Below, piece by piece: positions 54,602 through 64,000 of a stretch of 64,000 nucleotides of DNA (position 1 is its first letter; each line of letters opens with the position of its first letter). The DNA is from Bactericera cockerelli (Eukaryota; Arthropoda; Insecta; Hemiptera; Triozidae). The stretch spans positions 124,001 to 188,000 of the forward strand of contig CM044962.1 of NCBI GenBank assembly GCA_024516035.1, given 5' to 3'. The translations under genes and the position numbers were made by a program. Under the pieces are notes generated by a model. That model saw nothing but the letters and a program-made list of their open reading frames with translations. It did not search any database and was not told the origin of the DNA.

Positions 54602-55368
54602 GAGCGAATTAATAGATTTTTTTGTAATACCTTTTGGGCCTAATCACCGTTTGCGAACGTGTAAAAGGGGAAACCGACACTTAAAAAACACTTAAGTTTT
54701 TGTGTTGTCTAAATTCCGCCCTTAATACGGGGCGAATTAATAACTTTTTTAATACCTCGTCGCTAATCACGACGCTACTGGAAGGGGAAAACCAAGCTTA
54801 GCATGACTTTGATAAGCGGCGGATTTATTTTTTCTTTAAAAAAACTTTTTCATTTTACTTTTTTAATAAAAAAAAGACCAACCCGGGCCCTCACACATAT
54901 TTTTTTTCCGGGATTTTTTTTCGGGCCCACATCATGAAATGTATCTTTTGCCGAATCTCATATTTGCCAGCGATGGCAACAAAATTTTGCACTCATTTGG
55001 GATCCCGGGTTTTAGGGGGGAATTAATAACTTTTTGTAATACCTCGGGCCTAATCAGGGATTTGCGTACTGTGTCAGATGGGGAAAATCGACACTTCCCA
55101 AAGACTTAATTATTGATTTGTCAAATAATTCCCCCCTTTTAAAAAATTTTAACTTCTATTCCCCTACCAAAAATTTTGCTCATTTTCTCACTGCGCAAAA
55201 AATCTCACTGGATAAACTGAAAAAGAGGGTGGGGGAGTAAAATAAATTTGGGCGAATTAAAGACGTTATTTAATACCTCGGGGGCGCTAATCACATTGCG
55301 TACTGTGTAAGAAGGAAAACCGACCTTACCAACGACTTAATTTTTGAGTTGTCTATTAATTCCCCCTT
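54602..55368. mobile_element. cluster of four palindromic ~120-bp MITE-like elements
   Basis: Copies at about 54602-54721, 54728-54830, 55014-55136 and 55249-55368. Each starts near GGGCGAATTAATA(A/G)AC, has TTGTAATACCTCG, GCTAATCAC and TTGCGTACTGTG, and ends in CGACTTAATTTTTGAGTTGTC then TAATTC(C/G)CCC. Termini are mutual inverted repeats. A fifth copy is at 19082. Confidence 0.65.
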
Positions 55369-55811
55369 AAAATAATAAATAAATTTTTGGAAATCGGAAA
55401 AAAAATTCGTTTTCTGAACTTTTTTCTTTTTCAAAATCAAAGATAAACCTATTTTTACATATTATTACTTTAAATTTTAAACCTAAAGGAAAGAAAGTAT
55501 TTTTTGGGTTTAATTATTTTTTGAAGCAAAATAATTTTTTTTAGGGGAAAAATCCCATTAGATCTGGGGGAATTTTTGGCCCAAAACTCACCATGAAAAT
55601 TTACTGAAAAGGGAAATCTTTCTCTCCCCTCTCTAAGACTTGAAACAAACCTGTGAGATATAGGGAAAAACTATTAGCAAAAAACACTGTTTGAATACAC
55701 AAGTCCTTGACAAAATAGGGGGGGGATAATCAATTACCACTTTGTTTTGGTTTTAATTTTAATCACAAAAAAATTTACACTTTTTGTTTTTAATCACATC
55801 TAATTATCCAC

Positions 55812-56110
55812 AGGGGTGACTGTGCAAGGAGCTGCAAAACCAGCCCCCCTACAAAGTGAAAAAAGGAGATTTTATATACAACTTGTTCTTATCCTCATTT
55901 GTCTAATGAAACTTTACTTAATAAATTATGAAACAACGGTATGTTCAAATTATTACAACACTTTGAAAAATTTTTACATAAAAAATGAGATTATATCTGC
56001 TGGGAAATCTTATAAAATTATATATTTTTTTTTATTTTTAAGCTCTTTATTAATCAAAATTTTAAAAAAATCTCTTTATAGTCACAACAGAAAAAAGCTA
56101 TAAGGGCCTC
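55812..56110. mobile_element. possible third MITE of the CAGGCGCGGCCGG family, degraded
   Basis: GTGCAAGGAGCTGCAAAACC then GTGAAAAAAGGAGATTTTA resembles GTGCTAAGGAGCTGCGGAAC and AAAAAGAGAGGATTTT at 40470. TIRs are not readable. The 95-codon ORF over it is not a gene. Confidence 0.35.
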
Positions 56111-58991
56111 TCTTCCCCCCCACAAAGTGGGTTTTTAAAAGAACCTTAAAAAACCAAATTCCCTTAATCTATTTTTTTTTTTTAAAAAAAAAATCCATTA
56201 ATTAGTTTTTTTTAAACTAACCTTTCCCCCTTTTTTTTAAAAAAAAATAAATTTCATTTAAATTTCAGTAAGTTTAAAACCAGTACGACCAACATTTGAA
56301 ACATGCTTTAAAAGGTTTTCCTAAAGATATCTGGGGAACAAGTAAGTTTTTTTTTATACTTAGTCAAATAGATTCTATTCTCCTAGATTTGACTTTTTCA
56401 AAAAAAGACTAAAAGAATTCTTGGCTAAACTTTTTGTTTCCATCTACAATTTTATTCTTTAAATTACACCACAATTTAAACATAACAAACTTTTTTAAAA
56501 ATTTTTTTACAGACAAAAATTGGGAAAAATAAATTTAAATGATTACTATATAATGTACCAAAGAAACTAACATAAAAGAAAATCAGTGTAACTTGTTTTT
56601 ACAAAAGTTAAAATTTATTTTTTAACATTTTCAATGCAGACACCAAAAAGGGGGTAACCCCATGGGTAAACTAGTACATGAAACTCAAAACATTGAAAAG
56701 TCAAAAAGGTGCGAATAATAACCAGAAAACTCTTTGGGGGGCTCAAAACCCCCGCCTTTTTCACATTGTAACTCAGCTTTGGGGGCTACGGCAAAATTTT
56801 GGGTCCTGAAATCAGAATTTTCAATTTTTGGGGAGTTAACAAGATTTTTTGCAATTAAATTCCAATAAAAAACTTACATTTTATTAATAAATAAAAAAAA
56901 TCAACACAAAAAAAAAAAAAAACCAATAAAAAAAAAAAAAAAAACAAAACAAAAAAAATTTAAAAATCCTTGGGTACCCTAAGCGTGGTATTGAGAATGT
57001 TAAGCAAAATTTACCTAATAAAAAAAAATTCCACTTTTTTTTTGTTTTTTTTTTTTTTACCATTCCTTTCTTCCATTGCCAAAAAGTTCCAGTTAAATCA
57101 TGAACTTTATAGCCCACCTAAAAATCACAGTGCCATGGGGGTTTTGCAGGGGAAACATGCTGAAACTTCATTCAGGGGAAATGAGTAAAAGTTTTTTGTT
57201 ATTAACCAAATTGATAAATCTTTTTTTATTTTTACAGTTAAAATATTTTTTTCAAACAAACACCACTGGGAATAGTGCCCAAGATGGTCACATTTGCTTC
57301 TTAGGCAATTTTTTTTTTTTTTTTTTTTTCAATTTACCTACTCAAAAAAAATAATTTTTAAAAACACCCCAAAATTAATTTTAGTTTTTTTTTTCCTCTA
57401 ACATACAATATCATATTAGAACTAGAAGTATTATTATTATTTAACACTTATGGTAACTACATGAAACTTCCCAACAAGCAGAAATAAAGGGGAACAAAAT
57501 ATAATGTTATAACAAGGGGACGGGAAAACCTGTGGCTTTCTCTCCACCAAATTTTTGGGGTTTTTTCTTGTAAAATTAAAATAATAATTTTTTTTTGCCT
57601 GATTTTTTGCTCTGTAGAAAAATCTACTGGCCAAATTGCATACAATGTGTATGAGGAATATTGTGTCCATAATTACGGGGCTTTTTTTTAAAAATTTTAA
57701 CATTTTGGGATGAAATTTTGTTTGAAATTTTTAAATAGGTGCAAATGAATAAAAGCATATAAAAATAAACAATTGAAAAGGTGGTGAAAACCCTTTAATG
57801 TTGTGATACCCCTTGCTAGATTTGTTTTTTTGTTGAGTTTTTAAACCCTGTCTTCCTGTTTTTTTAAAAATTTTCTGCCTTATTTACTTTCATTACATTC
57901 TCAAAAAAATTTTGAAACCACCTGGCTATTTTTTTTTGATAACCTTCTCATGAAAAGTAAAAAAAAAAATATTTTTTTCAAAATAAACGGCCAGGGCTTT
58001 TTGTAGGGCTATTACAACCTTTGTCAAACTTAAATTAGTAAATCCTGTTATCAGGATTTTGATACTTTTTTTAACTTTCCTACTCCAATTCGTTTCTCAA
58101 AGCAAGTGGTTAAAAGTGAAATTTTTAATATACAATATACTTTGTTGAATATTTAAAATATTTTAAAGGTCAATGAACTAATTTATTGATCTTACAATTC
58201 CAGTATACTTTCCCAGAGAAAAGTATGTAACAAAAGGGGCCAAATAAACCCTTCGAAGCCAAGAAAACGAAGCAAAAAAATCTCAAGCTGCATATCACGG
58301 GCTAAAAACGGAACCTTTCAATAAATCCCCCATTTGAAACTACTAGGAACAGAAAATGACTACCAGAAGAAAAGGGTCCCATAAAATATCACAAAAGAAT
58401 TTAAAAATCCGAAAGAACCAGTGACAATCCCCCTCCTCCAATCCTTCTTTTCCCCCCCTGTGTCACAAAGCTCTGTAATGCCCCCCCACCCCACCCAATA
58501 ACCAACATTTCCCACCCCCCAAACCCCTCTCCTTTTCCCTCCCCTTTTCCTTTTTGTCCACATCCCTCCCAACGGGCCAAAAAAACCCCCCCCTTCCCCC
58601 CCCCCCTTTATCATTTTTCAACAATTCAACCAGTTTCCCCAGTGTCCCAATGACTCCACAAGTGACTCATCTAATAATTATCAAACCAAAGTACTGCAAG
58701 TCATTTGACCACAATACCATCTGGCATAACAACAATGTTCCTTCATTTCTACCCAAATTCAACCCCCAAACAATTTCCCCTTTTTCAATAATCATTTTTG
58801 CACCCATCTAGCGTTATTCTTTCCCAATAGTTCGGTTGGAACAGTCAAAAATTTCTCATACAATTTTTTTTTTTTTTTCAACCTCACATCCTTCCTCTGT
58901 TCCCCTGGCCCCCCTGCGTCAACAAATATATCTTTAAATATTTTTCCAGTGTCCTCAGTCTAGTTAGTTTCCAATTTTCCCCCTTCATCAC

Positions 58992-59089
58992 CTTTGTACA
59001 CCAGTCTGATTCCCGTAACTCCCCCCAATGAAACCCCCCAGATACATGTCCTGCAACCCACGCATCTGCTTGATGATGCCACAACATGG
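58992..59089 (-). CDS. candidate exon, unidentified
   Basis: A good acceptor (TTTTTTTGATCACAG) and a GTGATG donor bound a frame PCCGIIKQMRGLQDMYLGGF then IGGSYGNQTGVQ. Another frame (HQADAWVAGHVSGGFHWGEL) is also open, so frame and product are unsure. G-runs (GGGGGG) near 59033 may hide indels. Confidence 0.33.
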
Positions 59090-59874
59090 CTGTGATCAAA
59101 AAAACAAAAGGTGAGAACAACCCATCTTGTTATACTAATTTTTTTTTTAACTTTACCCCATAAAAAATACTACAAATTTTAACCCAAACCCCAAGGCTGT
59201 TCATTTAATCTTTTTTTTTTTCCCTTTTATTTTTACCCCCAGATTGAGGGGAAAACTAAATATAGAATTTTTTTGGGGGATTTTTACACCAATACGTCAT
59301 TGGGACCACATGGGAAAGCCCTTTATCCTGTTTTGCATAAAACTCAAAATTGGTTGAAAAAATGACAAATGTTCTAATGTAAACATGTATTTTAATAAAA
59401 GAATCCACCCAAAATGATAAATATAAAGTACTCGATTGTTTTTAAAACACTTATAAATTACGTGTTTGCCATTTTCATTTTTCTCTCTTGAAACAAAGGG
59501 GGGAAAGTATTGGAAATTTATAACTGTTTTCTTTATTTCCCAAAAACATTATTTCCTTCCAAAAAAAAAAAAAGGGATTATTTACACCAAAAAGTACACA
59601 ACACACTTCTTTACTTATCCCGGGTGAGCCTAGTCGACCAAATGCCACTCCACGCGTGCTGCATTTATTTCCCGGGGCTTTTTGGGTTTTTTTTTCCAAG
59701 TTCCGGCTTTCCCTCCCGTTATTCTATTCAATATTTTCCTGCCCTCTTTTTTTTCGGTCTTCCTCTTCTTCTGTATCCCCTGATGTTTTTTTCTAAAAAT
59801 TTTGGGGAAACTATTGTTTTTCTATTCGTCTAAAAGTCATTTTTTTTTACATGAATGTGAAAATTTTCGAACAG

Positions 59875-60100
59875 GCATTTTAAGTCCTTCGACACTTGGG
59901 GTTGAAGTCCACAAAGACATGGAAAGCTGAGGGGATTCCTGGAAAATTGCGATGAAGCAAGAACACTGCAACAGCAACAGCGCTTTCAAAAGTACCACCA
60001 AAAAGTGCAGCAAATCAAACCAGAGCCTCTGCACAACAAGGGGAGGAGAGACAAATGGGGTGCGGCCTCGCATATTCTCAGGGATATGAAGTTTAGTGAA
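59875..60100 (+). CDS. candidate exon, unidentified Gln-rich protein
   Basis: After a TTTTCGAACAG acceptor the frame reads HFKSFDTWG, a TGA, then SPQRHGKLRGFLENCDEART, LQQQQRFQKYHQKVQQIKPE, PLHNKGRRDKWGAASHILRD and MKFSEV. The composition is protein-like and unlike the flanks. The TGA may reflect an indel. The donor GAA|GTGAAT is weak. No family recognised. Confidence 0.38.
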
Positions 60101-60224
60101 GTGAATGTTTATTTAAAACGGGGGGCGGAAAAAAAAAAAAGGAGAAGACCAGTGTTGTGAACAATTGAATACTTGTTTTCATCACAGTAAATTCAAATTA
60201 TTTTTACGGTTTTTTTTTTCTCTT

Positions 60225-60430
60225 TCCAAGGTTGGATTGAAGAGATTGTCACCAATAACCTCGCCCCTTTTGTAGGACATTTAAATTCATTTTCTCTTTT
60301 TTTTTTCTTTCCTTTTTTTTTCATGTATCTTGCTTAATCTTTTTTGTTTTTCTTTTTAATTTCATTTATTTTTAAATGTATAATTTTTTTTTCTACATTT
60401 AAGCTTACTATAATAATAAAATAAAAAAAA
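60225..60430 (+). mobile_element. LINE 3'-end-like fragment, degraded
   Basis: GGTTGGATTGAAGAGATTGT, CACCAATAACCTCGCCCCTT, TGTAGGACATT, T-rich stretch and ACTATAATAATAAAATAAAA. C/T-rich sequence without repeat assignment follows at 60480-60830. Confidence 0.5.
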
Positions 60431-61379
60431 AGTTTTAAAAATAATCAATAAAGATAAAATTTTAATTCACCTTTAACAATGGTCCCCCGGGTCAGGCAAC
60501 CATTTGTATCAAAACCCCACACAACCGGGTCAAATCATCACCACAGCCACAACCCACTCACAGTCATATCTACCCCCCCATCTTCTACGACAATCAAAAA
60601 ATCCCTCCCCCCAAAAACCCAACCCTCCCCCAAACCACAGGTCAAAATTTTTCCCTCCCAAAACCCCCCAACCTCGAAAAAACAACCCAACCCAAAAAAA
60701 ACTTTTTCCCAAAACGGGGCAAAAAGTTGACCTAAAAATTCCAAGGTTCAGCCACATCACCCCTCCAGATCAACTTCCCCCCCTCTCAATCAACCTCCCA
60801 CTGATCCCTTCTCCAATTTAAAACCCTGCCAAATATACACTCATCCTTCCAACCAAACCTTTTTTAAATTCCCTCCTTTAAATAACCCCCTTTTAAAATC
60901 CCTTCCAACTTTAACACACACATTTTTTCAAATCACAGTCCTGAACTTTTTCCACACCCCCTTTCCTCCCCTCGAGTGGGGATTTCCCTGCAATTTTCCC
61001 ACCCTGGTCAGCCAAAATATCAAAACACACATCTTTTCCAACGCAACCCAATTTGGATCACCGTCACATTTCCAAAAAACTCAAAACACACATTTTTTCC
61101 CAAACAAACCAATTTTGGGGCAACCCTCAAACTCCCTCTTCCTTTCCCCAACCGGTGACATCTGCGAGCGCACCATTCTTCCCCTGGTTTTGTAAGAGCG
61201 TGCCTGCACAGAGGGTTCTAGTGGCTGACTGAAAAACCCCAGATGACTGAAAAGAGAAGAAAAAGACAAAAAAGTGAAGCTGCTTTGCATCACCCCCCAC
61301 CTGAGGGAAGATCAAAAAAAGAAGAAAAAAAATCAAGTACTTTGGCCAAAAACCAAAACAATTCTACAAGACAAGTAGA

Positions 61380-61445
61380 ATTTTTTGTCGTCTCCGGGCT
61401 GGGCATCAAACCCCCCCGACCTCTGATTACCAACTGAGTGACGGG
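61380..61445 (-). mobile_element. SINE family 1-like head, degraded
   Basis: TCTCCGGGCTGGGCATCAAA, CCCCCCCGACCTCTGATTAC and CAACTGAGTGACGGGG follow the reverse order of a tRNA-like head. Confidence 0.45.
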
Positions 61446-61828
61446 GTTGAAACTTTTTTTTAAGTTTCCCCGTTTATAAATTTACATAAAAATTTAATCA
61501 TTTAAAAATCAACAGAACTAAGAGCAGGAAAGTTTTATGATTTTTAAAAATACAACTAATTAAAGTTTTTAAAATCTTTTGACAGGTTTAATGCCTAACT
61601 CCTCTGCCACGGGGACTACTTAATTTATTGATAGGGATTTGAAAAACGAAGTATTGCGTTCGTTTTTGAAAAAAAAAAAAAAAATTTTTTTCTCCGATTT
61701 TTAATTTTTTTTTTTTTATTCATACTTTCATAACCCCCATACACACGACGTTTCATAACAATCACGAGGAAAGTTTTGGGCCTAATTGGGGTTTTTTTTT
61801 TTTTTGTTTTTTTTGTTTTTTTTCTCAG

Positions 61829-62010
61829 GAACCCCACCCCCAGAGTTTCTATGAACCCCCTGCCTCCCATGCAAGTGTCCTACCTGCCCAAACCCCCACC
61901 TCTCTCGACCCGCCCTGCAACCAAGTACAGAATATGGAATGGATTCCCGCAGTCGCGTTCTGCCGTGCCTACAGGCACTAGGGCCCAGGGGGGAGAAGGG
62001 GGGTGCCGGG
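61829..62010 (+). CDS. candidate Pro-rich exon, unidentified
   Basis: A long T-rich tract ending TTTTTTTCTCAG is a strong acceptor. One frame reads NPTPRVSMNPLPPMQVSYLP then KPPPLSTRPATKYRIWNGFP; another reads PHPQSFYEPPASHASVLPAQ then TPTSLDPPCNQVQNMEW. GC-content and lack of homopolymers set it apart from its flanks. Frame unresolved, donor not seen before the T-run at 62029. Confidence 0.3.
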
Positions 62011-62049
62011 GGCATGCGGCTCCGGATTTTTTTTTTTTTTTTCTTTTTT

Positions 62050-62130
62050 TATCACCCCTGGCGTAATGGTTTTTTCTACTGCCCGTTTCCAGAGACCTGA
62101 TTCGTTTTCCCCCTTTTACGAATTTTTTTG
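62050..62130 (+). mobile_element. SINE family 3 head, degraded
   Basis: CCCCTGGCGTAATGGTTTTT, CTACTGCCCGTTTCCAGAGA and CCTGATTCG follow family 3. The LINE-like block at 62165 interrupts it. Confidence 0.5.
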
Positions 62131-62164
62131 TCTTTTCGCACAAAAATTCGTTCCCCCCCTCCGA

Positions 62165-62335
62165 ACAAGGTTGGGTGGAAAGATTTCCAAGCAATGCCCC
62201 CCTTTAGTTTTAAAATATGTTTTTATATTTTTCATTTTTTTTCATTTTTATTGTATAATTTTTTCCATTTTTTTCATTTTTAAAAAATTATTTGTATTAC
62301 AAAGTCCATTTATATCTAATAAAGCGTTGTAAATA
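62165..62335 (+). mobile_element. LINE 3'-end-like fragment, degraded
   Basis: GGGTGGAAAGATTTCCAAGC, AATGCCCCCCTTTAGTTTTA, T-rich stretch, then ATCTAATAAAGCGTTGTAAA. Confidence 0.5.
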
Positions 62336-62344
62336 ATAATAATG

Positions 62345-62540
62345 GTTTTTACATCCCGTTTCCAAAATCCGGTTTTGATTCCCCCTTTTAGCAACTTTTC
62401 GCCACAGAAAATTCGTTCCCTCCGAACATGTGACTGGCAATTCCGGGCCCACCCGGGGGGGAGGTTTTTTGTGGGGGGAGCTGGACATTCCCAGCGAAAG
62501 AGGGGGAAACCCCTCCTTCACCTCAATCAGGATGTTAAAA
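62345..62540 (+). mobile_element. SINE family 3, degraded
   Basis: CCCGTTTCCAAAATCCGGTT, AAAATTCGTTCCCTCCGAAC, ATGTGACTGGCAATTCCGGG, then CAGGATGTTAAAACC. CCCAGGCTGGG has become CCCGGGGGGGA. Beyond 62600 only homopolymer-rich sequence remains, with nothing recognisable. Confidence 0.6.
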
Positions 62541-64000
62541 CCAAAATAGAATCTGACATGAAAAGAGCCTAACGGGGCTAGCTCCAATAATCCCCTTTAC
62601 CCCCGTGATTAGGGATCAATACCATCCAAAAGACACGGAATTATTTTTATTATTTTTCAGCGGGAAATTTTTTTTCCCCTTCAAAATTTTCGCGGGAATT
62701 TAACCTCTTGTTAATTAAGTGTCCATTATCAACCTCATTGTAAAAACCCCCAAAAATTACATTACTTTGGGGTGTAATTTATGTAAAGTAAAAAAAAAAT
62801 TCTTTGAAGCCAAAAAAAGGTTAATGGGGCCCCTGAAAATAAAAAATATGAAAATAAAAGAAATTATTTATTTTTTTTTTAATTTTTTTAAATTTCCTAA
62901 AAAATTTTTTTTTTTTAAATTGGGTTTTTAAATTTTTAAAATTTTTTATTTTAATAAAAAATTTTTTTTTTTTTTTTGGGGGGGGTTTTATAAATTAAAA
63001 AAATTTTTAATTAAAATTTTAACCCATTTAAATTTTCCTATTGTTTAAAAGGGGTAAAAAGTATATTTGGGAGGGGAAAACAAAATTGTAAAAAAATTTT
63101 TTTTTTTTTATCTTCCCTTATTTAAATATTTTAAAATTTTTTTTTGGGTTTTACATTTTTAAATTTTTTTTTAAATTTTTATTTGGTTAACGGGGGTTTT
63201 TTTTTTTTAATAAAATTAATTTAAAATTTATTTTTTTTTTTTTCCCTTAAAATTTAAAAGGGTCCCTTTTGGGGAAATTCTTTTTTAATTTTTTTTTATT
63301 TAAATTTTTAAAAAATTTTTAATTTGTTTTTTATTTGATTTTAGGGGTTTTTTAAATAAAAATTTTCCCTTTTTTTTTTTTTTTTTTTTTTTTTAATGGA
63401 AAGTTTTAAAAAAATTGAATAAGGGAAACGGTTTTTTGGGACAATTCCCCTTTTAAAAAATTTTTTTATTTTTTTTTTTTTTCGTTTTTTTGGTTTTCTC
63501 TCCGTCTTTTTTGGGGAAAAATTCCCTTGGCTAGGGGGGCTGCACACAAGGACTTTTTTTCTTCCCTTGGCCAAAAAACGATTTTTTTTGGGTTACGGTT
63601 TTGGGGGTTGGCCGCTTCTAAAAAAAAAAAAAGAAAAAAAGAAAAAACCTAAATTTTTTCGCCCAAAAAATTTTAAAAAACCCAAAATCGTTTCCTAATT
63701 CTTTTAATTCTCCCAAAAAAGGATTTTTTAAAATTTTTTTAAAAAGGAAGGCCCCAAATTTTTTAAAAAAAATGTCATTTTTCATTTAAAAAAAAAAGCG
63801 AGAAACTTTAAAATTTTTTCGGGCAATTTTTTTAAACAAAAATTTTAAATTCTTTTTTCTTTTTTTTACAAATTTTTATCGCAAAGGGGTCCGACCCCCT
63901 CCCCCAAACCCAGTTTTGGTGGGGAAAAATTTTTTAAACCGGGTTTTGGGTGCCCCTTCCAAAAGAATTTAATTTATTTTTTTTAAAAAAAATTTTTAAG

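Larger units (their letters stand above)
49768..64000. other. low-quality block 2 with flattened homopolymers
   Basis: A, T, C and G runs dominate, C-rich tracts appear (58430-58620, 60480-60830), and recognisable repeats are distorted as in 13240-24490. Entries within it are those whose pattern still shows. No complete gene can be supported. Confidence 0.75.

Noticed and set aside
55816..56103. 95-codon ORF
   Set aside because: Lies on a degraded MITE-like repeat, with no domain and AT-driven composition.
61127..61336. VTGWG-containing frame suggesting a serine protease
   Set aside because: The short motif occurs without His, Asp or Ser active-site blocks in order, in poor-quality sequence.

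Overview
The window looks like nuclear DNA of an arthropod, most probably an insect. Genes have short exons with GT/AG introns, the background is AT-rich, and most of the sequence is young and old mobile DNA: at least five tRNA-headed SINE families, a 5S-rRNA-headed SINE family, non-LTR retrotransposons, and Tc1/mariner-like and hAT-like remnants. One gene resembles ABC subfamily H, which is typical of arthropods and absent from mammals. Nothing bacterial, viral or CRISPR-like was seen.

Layout. 0-2.5 kb: three minus-strand exons of a nuclear, low-complexity protein with a TP53BP1-like BRCT start. 2.5-6.6 kb: SINEs, a tandem duplication, and a plus-strand first coding exon of an unidentified acidic/lysine-rich protein lying between two inverted copies of one repeat; a 100-N gap falls inside a single SINE. 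6.6-13.1 kb: five minus-strand exons of an ABCH-like transporter in correct N-to-C order with compatible splice phases. The end of one exon and its splice donor are amplified into a 13-unit minisatellite. 13.2-24.5 kb: a low-quality block with flattened homopolymers. 24.5-31.2 kb: AT-rich DNA, a 34-bp minisatellite beside a second gap, a diverged ~147-bp repeat and hAT remnants. 31.5-35.5 kb: alternating polypurine/polypyrimidine tracts, including a ~60-bp minisatellite. 36-45 kb: nested insertions, including a 2.3-kb LINE-like element that carries ORF1 only. 46.2-49.3 kb: a foldback Tc1/mariner-like element split by a 2.0-kb 5'-truncated LINE with a long reverse-transcriptase ORF. 49.77-64 kb, after a third gap: a second low-quality block with degraded repeats and a few candidate exons.

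Only the ABCH-like gene and the LINE proteins can be assigned with fair confidence. The ABCH-like gene is incomplete at both ends: its upstream NBD exons would lie in the low-quality block, and its C-terminal membrane half is missing although the 53BP1-like gene begins only ~4 kb away. Several exons carry single-base frameshifts that look more like consensus errors than decay. The rest is a record of repeated insertion in which target-site duplications (TSDs) let the order of events be read.
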